The notes: generated from the sequence alone by a model not told the origin. A stretch of 64,000 nt of DNA from CAYVTM01 sp964454645 (GCA_964454645.1 CAYVTM010000010.1:6697-70696), one strand, 5' to 3'; shown: positions 28,283 through 37,595, numbered from the stretch's first letter. Translations and numbers: made by a program.

Positions 28283-28795
28283 TTATTCTTTAAACCATTC
28301 ACAATACATAATGTAATTCCCGGGCAAACGATTTAATAAATCGCGTTGTTCATCCGTAATTTTCTTAATCTTTTTTGCGGGAACGCCTGCATACAAATAG
28401 CCTGATTCACAAATAGTGTTTTCCAGTACAACAGACCCTGCAGCAATTATACAGTATTCTTCAACAACAGCATGATCCATAACAATAGCACCCATGCCTA
28501 TCAGTACATGATCTTTTAATATACATCCGTGCACCAGTGCATTATGTCCTATCGAAACATTATTACCAATTATTGCACTTGCTTTTAAATAGGTACAATG
28601 TATAACAGCACCATCCTGGATATTTGTATTCGATCCGATCCTGATCTGATGAACATCTCCTCTTACAACTGCATTAAACCATACACTGCAATTATCCCCC
28701 ATAACAACATCACCAACAATTGTTGCATTATCAGCTATAAAACAATCCTTACCGAAAACCGGATGTATGCCTTTAACCGTTTTGATGAGTGCCAT
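28283..28795 (-). CDS. Gamma carbonic anhydrase-like left-handed beta-helix protein
   Basis: At 170 residues this is the size of the YrdA/PaaY/CaiE group. Hexapeptide repeats run from about residue 20 to 130 (IVGDVVMGDNCSVW, IRIGSNTNIQDGAVIH, AIIGNNVSIGHNALVHG). The histidine triplet expected to bind metal across a trimer interface is present at H66, H84 and H89. Family members are trimeric gamma-class carbonic anhydrases or related acyl-carrier proteins; carbonic anhydrase activity is not certain from sequence. The start overlaps the stop of nadA (TAATG), so the two genes are likely co-transcribed and translationally coupled. Confidence 0.92.
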   Translation of the reverse strand: MALIKTVKGIHPVFGKDCFIADNATIVGDVVMGDNCSVWFNAVVRGDVHQIRIGSNTNIQDGAVIHCTYLKASAIIGNNVSIGHNALVHGCILKDHVLIGMGAIVMDHAVVEEYCIIAAGSVVLENTICESGYLYAGVPAKKIKKITDEQRDLLNRLPGNYIMYCEWFKE

Positions 28796-29799
28796 TACAA
28801 TCCTAATTGTTTAGAAATATCCAACATACGAATAATAGGCGCTTTGGCCCTTTCAATTAAATCATCCGACAAAATTACTTCAGGTTGCTCATATTTTAAG
28901 CATAAATACAATTTTTCAAGCGTATTCAATTTCATATGCGGGCAATCGTTACATGCACAATTATTATCAGGCGGAGCAGGAATAAAAATCTTATCCGGGG
29001 ATCTTTTCATCATCTGATGTAAAATACCCGATTCCGTAGCAACGATAAATTCTTTATGATCTGATTTAATTGTATAATTTAATAAACCGGTTGTAGAACC
29101 AATAAAATCAGCCATCTCTAATACAACAGCTTCACACTCGGGATGAGCTATTAGTATAGCCTTCGGATGACGCTCTTTTAATTTCGTTATTTTTTCTCTT
29201 GAAAAAATTTCATGTACCATACAAGCCCCATCCCACAAAACCATATCTCTTCCGGTCTTTTTAATAATATAAGCTCCTAAATTCTTATCGGGCGCAAAAA
29301 TAATTTTTTGATCTTTAGGTAAGCTTTCAACAATTTGAACTGCATTGGTTGAAGTACAAACAATATCACTTAATGCTTTTATCTCCGCCGAACAATTAAC
29401 ATAAGTAATAACTATATGATCCGGATACTTCTTTTTAAATTCTGAAAATAAACCCGGAGGACAAGCATCCGCCAATGAACAGCCTGCATTCAGATCCGGA
29501 AGTAATACTTTTTTATCAGGCGACAAAATTTTAGCTGTTTCAGCCATAAAATGTACTCCTGCAAAAACAATCATAGACGCATTGGTTACTGCAGCTTGTT
29601 GAGATAAACCCAAACTATCTCCTATATAATCAGCAACATCCTGAATATCAGGTTCCTGATAATAATGCGCTAAAATGACTGCATTTTTTTCTTTCTTTAA
29701 TTTTTCAATCTCCTGAAACAAATCCAGACTTGGGTCAATGTCTATATCCAGATAACCATGTTGACCTAAGTTTTTTTCTATAAAATCTGTACTTATCAT
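28795..29799 (-). CDS. nadA: Quinolinate synthase NadA
   Basis: NadA condenses iminoaspartate (from NadB) with dihydroxyacetone phosphate to quinolinate in NAD biosynthesis, using a [4Fe-4S] cluster. The three expected ligand regions are visible: C107 in NAGCSLADACP, C193 in DGACMVHE, and the C281/C283/C286 group in CACNDCPHM. The spacing agrees with the family. Other hallmarks are ILAHYYQ near residue 43 and VCTSTNA near 148. The length of 334 residues is normal. It is first in a pair with the carbonic-anhydrase-like gene and is transcribed divergently from nadB across a 410-bp spacer. Confidence 0.97.
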   Translation of the reverse strand: MISTDFIEKNLGQHGYLDIDIDPSLDLFQEIEKLKKEKNAVILAHYYQEPDIQDVADYIGDSLGLSQQAAVTNASMIVFAGVHFMAETAKILSPDKKVLLPDLNAGCSLADACPPGLFSEFKKKYPDHIVITYVNCSAEIKALSDIVCTSTNAVQIVESLPKDQKIIFAPDKNLGAYIIKKTGRDMVLWDGACMVHEIFSREKITKLKERHPKAILIAHPECEAVVLEMADFIGSTTGLLNYTIKSDHKEFIVATESGILHQMMKRSPDKIFIPAPPDNNCACNDCPHMKLNTLEKLYLCLKYEQPEVILSDDLIERAKAPIIRMLDISKQLGL

Positions 29800-30209
29800 A
29801 TCTCAAAAATGGAAATTATCCACCGTATAATAAAATCATAATAATATTTTAAAAGTTTTGATGGTTGATGATTAAGCTGTTGATAACGTTGATAAATAGA
29901 TTTTTTAGCCTAAATAAAGATCTTATGAACAGCTATTCACAATTTGTTAACAGTAATTTAATAATAAAAAATTGTCAGTCAGCTCTTTAAAAAATGTGTA
30001 TAATATGTTAACTCTTATTCTGTTAATTTTAATAAATGGTATAACTTGTTGAATAAACAGCAAAGCCGGGGGAGAATTGTTTTAAAATTATGGATAAAAA
30101 AACAATTTGTTGAGGATCGAGTAGTTATTCAGAAGTTACTTACATAAAGTTAACATTTTTTTACCCTTATCAACATATTTATTCAGGGAAGCACTTCAAT
30201 AATCAGCAC
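29800..30209. other. Candidate replication origin (oriC) in the nadA-nadB spacer
   Basis: This 410-bp AT-rich gene-free spacer contains a cluster of DnaA-box-like 9-mers (consensus TTATnCACA). The perfect one is TTATACACA (reverse strand, 29995-30003). One-mismatch boxes include TTATCCACC (29816-29824), TTATCAACA (reverse, 29878-29886; forward, 30167-30175), CTATTCACA (29933-29941), TTATCCATA (reverse, 30089-30097) and TTATTCAGA (30125-30133). Two boxes are an exact 9-bp tandem, TGTTGATAA CGTTGATAA. A run of A/T near 29955-29972 could be an unwinding element, and GTTAAC occurs three times (29946, 30007, 30149). Two parS-like sites lie 5 kb away. It also must contain the nadA and nadB promoters. 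The origin role is inference. Confidence 0.5.
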
Positions 30210-31799
30210 ATGCAAAAAACAGATTTTTTGGTTATCGGATCGGGAATTGCCGGCTTAAGTTTTGCCTTAAAAGCGGCGAAACATGGAAAAGTATTAATCG
30301 TTACCAAATCAAATGAAGACGAGTCGAATACCAAATATGCCCAGGGTGGAGTTGCCGTCGTTATCAATAAAGACGATTCCTACGAAAAGCACATTAAAGA
30401 TACCCTGATTGCCGGGGATGGCTTATGTAATCCGAAAATCGTTGATATGGTTGTGAAAGAGGGGCCTGAACGTATCAAAGAAATTGTACAATACGGAACG
30501 AATTTCGACAAAGACTTTTCCGGAAATTATCATCTGGCAAAAGAAGGAGGGCATTCCGAACACCGTGTACTACACTATAAAGACATTACGGGTTATGAAA
30601 TTGAAAAAGTATTGCTCGGACAAATCCATCAAAATCCGAATATCGAAATCCTTACCCATTACTTTGCTGTTGAAATTATTACCGAACACCATTTGGGCAA
30701 AGAAGTGAATAAATCCACCCCTGAAGTTACCTGTTATGGAATTTATGCACTGAATACCCGGGAGGATAAAGTAGAAAAAATTCTTTCGAAAGTTACAGTT
30801 ATGGCTTCCGGCGGAGCGGGACATATATATAGTACAACTACCAATCCGGTTATAGCTACCGGCGATGGGGTTGCTATGGTGTATCGGGCTAAAGGAAAAG
30901 TTCGTAATATGGAATTCATACAATTCCATCCAACTGCCCTTTACAATCCGGGCTCTTACCCGAGTTTCTTAATATCGGAAGCGTTGCGCGGGCATGGAGC
31001 TGTATTGAAAGATCGTTCAGGCAAAGAGTTTATGCATTTATATGATGAGCGCAAATCGCTTGCCCCCCGCGACATTGTTGCGCGCGCCATCGATTCGCAA
31101 ATGAAAAAATCGGGAGAAGAATGTATTTTTCTGGATATCCGGCATGTTCCGAAAGAAGAACTCCTGCAACACTTTCCAAACATTTACGCAAAGTGTATGA
31201 GTATAGGGATAGATATAAGTAAAGAAATGATTCCCGTTGTTCCCGCTGCGCATTACATGTGTGGAGGAATTTATGTCGATGAGCAGGGCCGCTCTTCGAT
31301 TAAACAATTATATGCCTGCGGAGAATGTGCATCTACCGGCTTACACGGTGCGAACAGACTCGCATCGAACTCGCTTTTAGAGGCTTTGGTTTTCGCTCAT
31401 CGCAGCTATGAATCGGCAATGAGAATATGGGAGAGTATTTCTTTTAACGAGCAGGTTCCCGATTGGAATGAACAGGGTATCAGCCAATCGAATGAAGATA
31501 TCCTGGTGACACATAATATACGCGAGATGCAAAGGATGATGAGTGATTATGTAGGAATTGTTCGTTCCGACTTCCGCCTGGAACGCGCTATGCGCCGCCT
31601 CGAATTGCTCTACAAAGAAACCGAAAGTTTTTACAAAGCAACCAAACTGTCGCCGAAACTTTGTGAACTGCGCAACCTTATTCAGGTTTCTTATATTGTG
31701 ATTAAATCGGCAATGATGCGTAAAGAAAGCCGGGGCTTGCATTATACAACCGATTATCCGCATCATGCCAATCAGACAATTGAAGATACTCTTTTTTAA
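30210..31799 (+). CDS. nadB: L-aspartate oxidase NadB
   Basis: NadB is the FAD-dependent flavoprotein that oxidises L-aspartate to iminoaspartate, the substrate of NadA. The dinucleotide motif is at residues 7-14 (VIGSGIAGLSFAL). The family features TKYAQGGVAVV, GGHSEHRVLH, ASGGAGHIY and the active-site region MEFIQFHPTALY follow. The GGI(Y)VDEQGRSSIKQLYACGE and GANRLASNSLLEALVF elements distinguish NadB/fumarate-reductase-type proteins. A helical C-terminal domain completes 529 residues. It faces nadA across the spacer proposed as oriC; nadC is not in the window. Confidence 0.97.
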   Translation: MQKTDFLVIGSGIAGLSFALKAAKHGKVLIVTKSNEDESNTKYAQGGVAVVINKDDSYEKHIKDTLIAGDGLCNPKIVDMVVKEGPERIKEIVQYGTNFDKDFSGNYHLAKEGGHSEHRVLHYKDITGYEIEKVLLGQIHQNPNIEILTHYFAVEIITEHHLGKEVNKSTPEVTCYGIYALNTREDKVEKILSKVTVMASGGAGHIYSTTTNPVIATGDGVAMVYRAKGKVRNMEFIQFHPTALYNPGSYPSFLISEALRGHGAVLKDRSGKEFMHLYDERKSLAPRDIVARAIDSQMKKSGEECIFLDIRHVPKEELLQHFPNIYAKCMSIGIDISKEMIPVVPAAHYMCGGIYVDEQGRSSIKQLYACGECASTGLHGANRLASNSLLEALVFAHRSYESAMRIWESISFNEQVPDWNEQGISQSNEDILVTHNIREMQRMMSDYVGIVRSDFRLERAMRRLELLYKETESFYKATKLSPKLCELRNLIQVSYIVIKSAMMRKESRGLHYTTDYPHHANQTIEDTLF

Positions 31800-31967
31800 A
31801 TGAATATTTATCGACCGGTTTTTATCATTTTAGCTCTATCGGGAATTTTTTTCTAATAGTCGGGTTGAAAAAGAATTAAAAGAACGCTTCGGATAAGCAA
31901 GCGGGGAATAATAAAGATTTATACACGCTGTTTGGTTTTACCGGAAATTTAATTCTATACCTTTGTG

Positions 31968-31975
31968 TTTATATA
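31968..31975 (+). promoter_or_regulatory. Candidate -7 box of the thiL promoter
   Basis: TACCTTTG matches the Bacteroidota TAnnTTTG box and lies 14 bp before the thiL ATG, giving a very short leader. A -33 element at the usual distance is not evident. Confidence 0.4.
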
Positions 31976-31989
31976 CTATTTGAAATATT

Positions 31990-33030
31990 ATGTTTGAAAA
32001 CACAGAACGTTCGGAAATAAAGGATATGGGAGAGTTTGGTCTGATCGATCATCTTACCCGGAACAATACAAGCAGACAAGCTTCTACAAAAAAATCAATC
32101 GGCGACGATGCTGCGGTATTTCATCATGGAGAAATGCGGAGCCTGATTACTACCGACCTGTTATTAGAAGGAATACATTTCGATTTGGCTTATGTACCGC
32201 TTAAACATTTGGGATATAAGTCGGTGGTTGTAAACCTGTCGGATATTTATGCGATGAACGGAAAGCCTACGCAAATTACTGTTTCTATCGGTTTGTCGAG
32301 CCGCTTTTCCTTAGAAGCTGTAGAGGAACTATACAAAGGTATTTATTTAGCCTGCGATCAGTATGGTGTTGATTTGGTTGGTGGAGACACATCCGCTTCC
32401 AAGCAAGGATTAATCATTAGCATAACCGCTATCGGCGAAGCGAAAACTGAAGATATTTGTTATCGTAACGGAGCAAAGCTGAACGATTTGATTTGTGTAA
32501 GCGGAGATCTTGGCGCAGCTTACACCGGACTTCAAATTTTAGAAAGAGAAAAACAAGTCTACCTAATAAACCCAAACATACAACCCGAACTGGAAGGTTA
32601 TGATTACCTCATCGAACGTCAGTTAAAACCGGAAGCGCGTAAAGATATAATCGATTTATTTAAACGATTATATCTAAAACCATCAGCAATGATCGATGTT
32701 TCCGATGGTTTAGCCTCCGAAATTCTACACATTTGTAAACAGTCGAATGTGGGCTGTAGTATATACGAAGAAAAAATACCGCTTGATCCGCTTACCTATA
32801 ATACCGCAAGAGAGCTGGAGCTCGACCCAAGCACTTGCGCTTTAAACGGCGGAGAAGATTATGAATTGCTCTTTACCATAGATCAATCCGATTACGATAA
32901 AATAAAAGATAATTCCGATATAAGTATAATCGGACACATAAGTGATGCAAGCACTGGCTGTCAGCTTATTAGCAAAAGCAATGTGCTTCACCCTATTCTG
33001 GCTCAGGGCTGGAATGCTTTTAAGGACTAA
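31990..33030 (+). CDS. thiL: Thiamine-monophosphate kinase ThiL
   Basis: ThiL phosphorylates thiamine monophosphate to thiamine pyrophosphate in the cytoplasm. It belongs to the PurM/AIR synthase-like ATP-binding superfamily. Hallmarks are GEFGLIDHL near residue 14, the metal-binding GDDAAV near 38, ITTDLLLEGIHFDL, NLSDIYAMNGKP, and VDLVGGDTSAS. The C-terminal AIRS-like domain has MIDVSDGLASEILHI and GGEDYELLFT. The length of 346 residues is normal. No TPP riboswitch-like element is seen upstream and no other thiamine genes are nearby. Confidence 0.97.
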   Translation: MFENTERSEIKDMGEFGLIDHLTRNNTSRQASTKKSIGDDAAVFHHGEMRSLITTDLLLEGIHFDLAYVPLKHLGYKSVVVNLSDIYAMNGKPTQITVSIGLSSRFSLEAVEELYKGIYLACDQYGVDLVGGDTSASKQGLIISITAIGEAKTEDICYRNGAKLNDLICVSGDLGAAYTGLQILEREKQVYLINPNIQPELEGYDYLIERQLKPEARKDIIDLFKRLYLKPSAMIDVSDGLASEILHICKQSNVGCSIYEEKIPLDPLTYNTARELELDPSTCALNGGEDYELLFTIDQSDYDKIKDNSDISIIGHISDASTGCQLISKSNVLHPILAQGWNAFKD

Positions 33031-33098
33031 AAACTAATGACATCTATTTTTATTTCATTGAACTAAACAGTAAATTGGCTTAAAGAAATATAGCCAGC

Positions 33099-35957
33099 AT
33101 GCTACAAAATTTTTTTAAGTGTCGATTTATTTTCGTGTTCTCTTTGCTTTTGTTGGCTGGTATAGATGTTTCGGCACAAGTACAAAAAATAAGCGGAATA
33201 GTTAAAGACAAACGAACGAAAGAACCCATTTTTAGTGCGACGATAGTAGAAAAAGGAACCACCAGCGGATCAAACAGCGACATCAACGGCCGCTTTACTT
33301 TGATGGTAGATTTAAGCAGTCCCAAGATAATCAGTATTAGTTATTTAGGTTACATCGCTGCGGAAATACAAGTCAGTAAATCAAAAACAGAAATTGAAGT
33401 TTTTATCGAAGAAGATATAAAGACTACACAGGCAGCATTGGTTCAAGCTTCGCGTATAAGTGATAAACAAAAGGAAGCTCCGCTGACTGTTGAGTCGATG
33501 GACATGATTTCTATCAAACAAACATCGGCATCTAATTTTTATGAAGGTTTGGGACAGCTGAAAGGTGTCGATCTTACTTCAGCAAGTATAGGGTTTAAAG
33601 TAATAAACACACGCGGGTTTAACAGTACTTCTCCGGTACGTTCTTTGCAATTAATAGATGGTGTAGATAACCAGGCTCCCGGATTAAACTTTTCGTTGGG
33701 AAATTTTTTAGGCTCATCCGAATTAGATGTACAAAAAGTTGATCTGATTGTGGGTGCCAGCTCTGCCTTTTATGGCCCGAATGCATTCAACGGAGTTATT
33801 AATATGCAAACCCGCAATCCCTTTAACAGCGCTGGTTTGAGCGTGATGACAAAAGCCGGAGAGAGAGGCTTGTTTGAATCGGCTATACGTTATGCTGAGG
33901 TATTTAAAAACAAAGATAGTGTAGATGTTTTTGCATTTAAAATTAATATGTATTACATGCGTGCTTACGATTGGGAAGCGACAAACTTAGACGCTACTCC
34001 ACAATCTACCGTTGGTATATCAAATCCCGGCAGATATGATGCGGTAAACCGTTACGGGGATGAAAATTTTGACCCCCGAGGAAATAATGCAACAAGTAAT
34101 CCGGGTAAAAGATTTTTCCCGGGACTTAAAGTATGGCATCGTCCGGGATATGAAGAAAAAGACATTGTGGATTACAACACCGAAAACATTAAGCTGGGAA
34201 CGGCATTACATTATAAAGTTAATCCCGCAAAAAACACAGAGCTTATTTATGCTTTTAACTTTGGAAACGGAACAACCGTTTATCAGGGAGATAATCGTTA
34301 CAGCTTAAAAGATATTTTATTTTTCCAGAACAGATTGGAATTGCGAAACGATAATTTTTTTATCAGAGCTTACGCAACACATGAGGATGCGGGAAAATCA
34401 TACGATGCTGTTTTTACTTCTTTACTTTTGCAGGAATCTCATAAACCTACATTTATATGGAGTGCCGATTATCAGAATTATTGGGGAAGATACATTCGTC
34501 CGAAAGTAGAAGCATTACCGGGCTATCCGCCGGCACCGGTGTTTCCGCAACCTTTTGATTTTGCTGCTGCCGATTCGGTGATGTTGGTTTATAACGATTC
34601 GATTGTGAAATGGCATAGTGAAGCATTGTATTATGCGAATCTTGCCACTTCGCCAACCTCAACTTCGCCAACAGGAATTATTTACGAGGATAATGTAAAT
34701 CGTTATGAACCGGGAACCGCACGCTTTGATTCGGCATTCAACAGCATCATCTCGAAAACATCATTTACTGAAGGCGGATCCCGCTTTTTTGATAAGTCGG
34801 CGTTATATCATATTCAGGCAGAACGCAAATTTAAAATAGATCGGACAGATTGGGTATTAGGAGGAAACTATCGTTTATATACACCTAATTCGCAAGGCTC
34901 AATTTTTAGTGATACGGCAGGAAAGAAAATTACCAATTACGAATACGGACTCTATACCGGATTGGAAAGAAAATACCTGGAAGATAAACTGAAAATAAAT
35001 TTAACAGCTCGTATCGATAAAAACCAAAACTTCAACTATGTAGTATCTCCGGCCGCTTCGGCTGTGTATAATGCAGATGCAAACAATATCTTACGATTCT
35101 CTTTTTCATCAGCCATTCGTAATCCGACACTTGCCGACCAGTATTTATTTTTAAATGTGGGAAGGGCCATACTCATAGGAAATACTGGGGGCTTCGATTC
35201 TTTATTAACGGTTCCTTCTTTATATGCATTCTTTAATTCGCAAAACAAAGACACCCTGGAATATTTTGATATAGATCCCGTACGTCCGGAACGGGTACGC
35301 TCTTTTGAATTCGGGTATCGTACAACATTGTTTGAAAAAGTTTTTATAGACGCAAGTTATTATTTCAGTTATTATAACGATTTTATCGGATATAAATTAG
35401 GCGTAAAGGCATACATCGATACGGTTAACAACACGCTCGACCCGACAAAGCCGGGACCGCAGGCATATCGTGTTTCGGCAAACTCAAACGATATGGTTAC
35501 AACACAAGGTTTCTCGGTTGGCCTTACCTATTTTTTCAAGAACTTTTTTACCTTAAGCGGAAATTATTCCTGGAATGTGTTGGACTTACGAGGTTCGGAA
35601 GATCCTATCATTCCCGCATTCAATACACCCGAACATAAATTTAACATTGGGATTGCAGGAAGAGACATCGACCGGTATTTCGGTTCTGTATATGTTAAAA
35701 ACTGGAGCTTCAGCATGAATTATAAATGGGTACAGGGCTTTGAATACGAAGGCTCACCGCAGTTTACGGGATATGTTCCTACCTACGATATGCTGGATAT
35801 ACAGGTCAGCAAGCATATACCCAAAGTACATACAACTATTAAAGTGGGTGCTTCCAATGTTTTAAACAAGAAAAGTTTGCAGGTTTACGGGGGACCCTAT
35901 GTGGGGAGACTGGCTTATGTGTCACTCTTGTTTGATGTAAAGAGAATAAATAATTAA
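33099..35957 (+). CDS. TonB-dependent outer-membrane receptor with carboxypeptidase-like N-terminal domain
   Basis: A signal peptide (FIFVFSLLLLAGIDVSAQ) precedes a CarboxypepD_reg-like domain at about residues 28-110 (ISGIVKDKRTKEPIFSATI, SDINGRFTL). The plug domain covers about 130-235 (NFYEGLGQLKGVDL, VINTRGFNS, VDLIVGASSAFYGPNAFNGVINMQTRNP). The remaining roughly 700 residues form the 22-strand barrel and end in a YVSLLFDVKR-like terminal strand. Such receptors import large or scarce substrates across the outer membrane with energy from TonB-ExbBD. No SusD partner is adjacent, so a glycan-uptake role is not indicated. The next gene is a secreted hydrolase-like protein 62 bp downstream. 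The substrate cannot be told from sequence. Confidence 0.93.
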   Translation: MLQNFFKCRFIFVFSLLLLAGIDVSAQVQKISGIVKDKRTKEPIFSATIVEKGTTSGSNSDINGRFTLMVDLSSPKIISISYLGYIAAEIQVSKSKTEIEVFIEEDIKTTQAALVQASRISDKQKEAPLTVESMDMISIKQTSASNFYEGLGQLKGVDLTSASIGFKVINTRGFNSTSPVRSLQLIDGVDNQAPGLNFSLGNFLGSSELDVQKVDLIVGASSAFYGPNAFNGVINMQTRNPFNSAGLSVMTKAGERGLFESAIRYAEVFKNKDSVDVFAFKINMYYMRAYDWEATNLDATPQSTVGISNPGRYDAVNRYGDENFDPRGNNATSNPGKRFFPGLKVWHRPGYEEKDIVDYNTENIKLGTALHYKVNPAKNTELIYAFNFGNGTTVYQGDNRYSLKDILFFQNRLELRNDNFFIRAYATHEDAGKSYDAVFTSLLLQESHKPTFIWSADYQNYWGRYIRPKVEALPGYPPAPVFPQPFDFAAADSVMLVYNDSIVKWHSEALYYANLATSPTSTSPTGIIYEDNVNRYEPGTARFDSAFNSIISKTSFTEGGSRFFDKSALYHIQAERKFKIDRTDWVLGGNYRLYTPNSQGSIFSDTAGKKITNYEYGLYTGLERKYLEDKLKINLTARIDKNQNFNYVVSPAASAVYNADANNILRFSFSSAIRNPTLADQYLFLNVGRAILIGNTGGFDSLLTVPSLYAFFNSQNKDTLEYFDIDPVRPERVRSFEFGYRTTLFEKVFIDASYYFSYYNDFIGYKLGVKAYIDTVNNTLDPTKPGPQAYRVSANSNDMVTTQGFSVGLTYFFKNFFTLSGNYSWNVLDLRGSEDPIIPAFNTPEHKFNIGIAGRDIDRYFGSVYVKNWSFSMNYKWVQGFEYEGSPQFTGYVPTYDMLDIQVSKHIPKVHTTIKVGASNVLNKKSLQVYGGPYVGRLAYVSLLFDVKRINN

Positions 35958-36019
35958 GCCGAAATTTGAATAATTGAATATTGAATTCAGTATATTTATA
36001 AAAACAAAAAATAAACGGT

Positions 36020-37483
36020 ATGAAAAAAACTTTACAATCATTAGTCCTGATTGCTCTTACGGGTATTTTCGGGCAGGCGTCTGCTCAGCGCTACATTACC
36101 AATCAGTTTACAGGCGTAACCGTAACTACCGACATTGTTTATGGACAAAATTATGAGGTGCTATCAGGAGCGCCGGTTTTAAAAGACCTTAAATTAGATA
36201 TTTATGAGCCTGCGGGCGACACGGAAACAGAAAGGCCGGTTATTGTATTCTTACATACCGGTAGTTTTTTGCCGAAAGGACTAAACCAGCTTCCTACAGG
36301 ATCGCGTAGTGATAGTTCTATTGTACAAATGTGTACCGAGTTTGCCAAGAAAGGGTATGTTGTAGCCAATGTTGATTATCGTTTGGGATGGAATCCGCAG
36401 GGAGACCAGGATACACGTACGGGGACTATTTTAAATGCAGTATATCGTGCTATGCAGGACGCAAAAAATGCAGTACGTTATTTGCGTGCAGATGCAGCCT
36501 TGAATGCAAATCCTCATAAAATCGATACAAACAGAGTTATCCTTTGTGGTCAGGGTACAGGAGGATACATTGCGTTGGCTTATGCAACCATCGATAAAGT
36601 GGCAGAAATTCAACTGGATAAATTTATCAATCAAACCACGAATCAGCCTTATGTAAATCAGGCATTATCCGGCGACTTCGAAGGCTTTGGCGGTAATCCT
36701 GCAGTAAATAAAGAAAACTACAAAGGCTATTCTTCCGGAATCAGCATGGTATGTAACTACGGTGGTGCTATGGGCGATTCAAGCTGGTTAGAACCCGGGG
36801 ATGTTCCAATTGTTGCTATGCAAGGTAAAGCAGACCCTTTCGCTCCCTATACAACAGGAGGGGTATTTGTTCCCGGAACTCAGCCTCCTTTGTTTGTGGT
36901 TGAAGTAAGCGGTGCCAGAGATATCGTTCGCCGTGCAAACCGTTTAGGAGTAAACGATGTTTTTAAAACACCCGCATTTACCGATCCATATACGATTCGT
37001 GCAAATCAGGTGAATGAAGGTTATGAAGGCTTATTCGGTTTTGAAGGCCAGGCAAATGGTTCAGGGCCCTGGGAATGGTGGGACACTTCTGATCCTTTTC
37101 ACAGTAATGGCATGATGGCAAATCCTTTAATGTCTAAAGCAAGAGCATTATTGTATATTGATACTTTACAAGGTTTCTTCTCCAGAAGAATTAATCGTGT
37201 ATTGTACGAAACTCTGGGTGTAGAAAATACGCTCGCTAACAGTAATTCGGTTTCGGTTTATCCAAACCCCGCTCAGGAAACGGTTAACATTAAAGTAGAA
37301 GAACTTAATGGCGGAGCTTATCATGTGGAACTTCTTGATTTAATGGGAAGAGTTATCATGAGAGAAGAAAATATTCGTGAAAGTGTATATACTTTCAACA
37401 GAAAGGATTTGAATAATGGAATATATTTTATCAAAGTGTATTCCGGTAAACAATCAAATACAAAAAAATTAATTTTAAACTAA
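36020..37483 (+). CDS. T9SS-secreted alpha/beta-hydrolase-fold protein, nucleophile apparently missing
   Basis: The signal peptide is MKKTLQSLVLIALTGIFGQASAQ. Residues about 35-400 have an alpha/beta-hydrolase fold like carboxylesterases. An oxyanion-type loop is present (VIVFLHTGSF), as are KKGYVVANVDYRLGW and the nucleophile-elbow region VILCGQGTGGYIALAYA. In the usual G-x-S-x-G elbow the serine is replaced here (G-Q-G-T-G), so it may be inactive or use another residue. The C-terminal about 80 residues are a type A T9SS sorting domain (SVYPNPAQETVNIKV to GIYFIKVYSGK). The gene follows the TonB receptor closely on the same strand and may be co-expressed with it. A terminator follows. Confidence 0.85.
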   Translation: MKKTLQSLVLIALTGIFGQASAQRYITNQFTGVTVTTDIVYGQNYEVLSGAPVLKDLKLDIYEPAGDTETERPVIVFLHTGSFLPKGLNQLPTGSRSDSSIVQMCTEFAKKGYVVANVDYRLGWNPQGDQDTRTGTILNAVYRAMQDAKNAVRYLRADAALNANPHKIDTNRVILCGQGTGGYIALAYATIDKVAEIQLDKFINQTTNQPYVNQALSGDFEGFGGNPAVNKENYKGYSSGISMVCNYGGAMGDSSWLEPGDVPIVAMQGKADPFAPYTTGGVFVPGTQPPLFVVEVSGARDIVRRANRLGVNDVFKTPAFTDPYTIRANQVNEGYEGLFGFEGQANGSGPWEWWDTSDPFHSNGMMANPLMSKARALLYIDTLQGFFSRRINRVLYETLGVENTLANSNSVSVYPNPAQETVNIKVEELNGGAYHVELLDLMGRVIMREENIRESVYTFNRKDLNNGIYFIKVYSGKQSNTKKLILN

Positions 37484-37502
37484 GCATATTTGTTTAAGTA
37501 TG

Positions 37503-37531
37503 AAAGGGAGTCTTTTAAGACTCCCTTTTTT
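37503..37531 (+). terminator. Hairpin terminator after the secreted hydrolase gene
   Basis: AAAGGGAGTCTT pairs with AAGACTCCCTTT over a two-base spacer and is followed by further T residues, 20 bp after the stop codon at 37483. It overlaps the upstream part of the next open frame, which shows that the true start of the next gene lies further downstream. Confidence 0.9.
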
Positions 37532-37595
37532 GTGCCGTATCATTATTCTAAAGAAGATCGGAATATTATACGAATTCACAGGATATTTATATTTT

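Noticed and set aside
31801..31857. Short 18-codon frame (MNIYRPVFIILALSGIFF) after nadB
   Set aside because: It is too short, has no conserved feature and its continuation needs a frameshift; it could be decayed coding DNA but I cannot support it.
37500..37595. In-frame N-terminal extension of the YdeI-like protein
   Set aside because: It would start inside the intrinsic terminator hairpin and the extra residues look like translated spacer.
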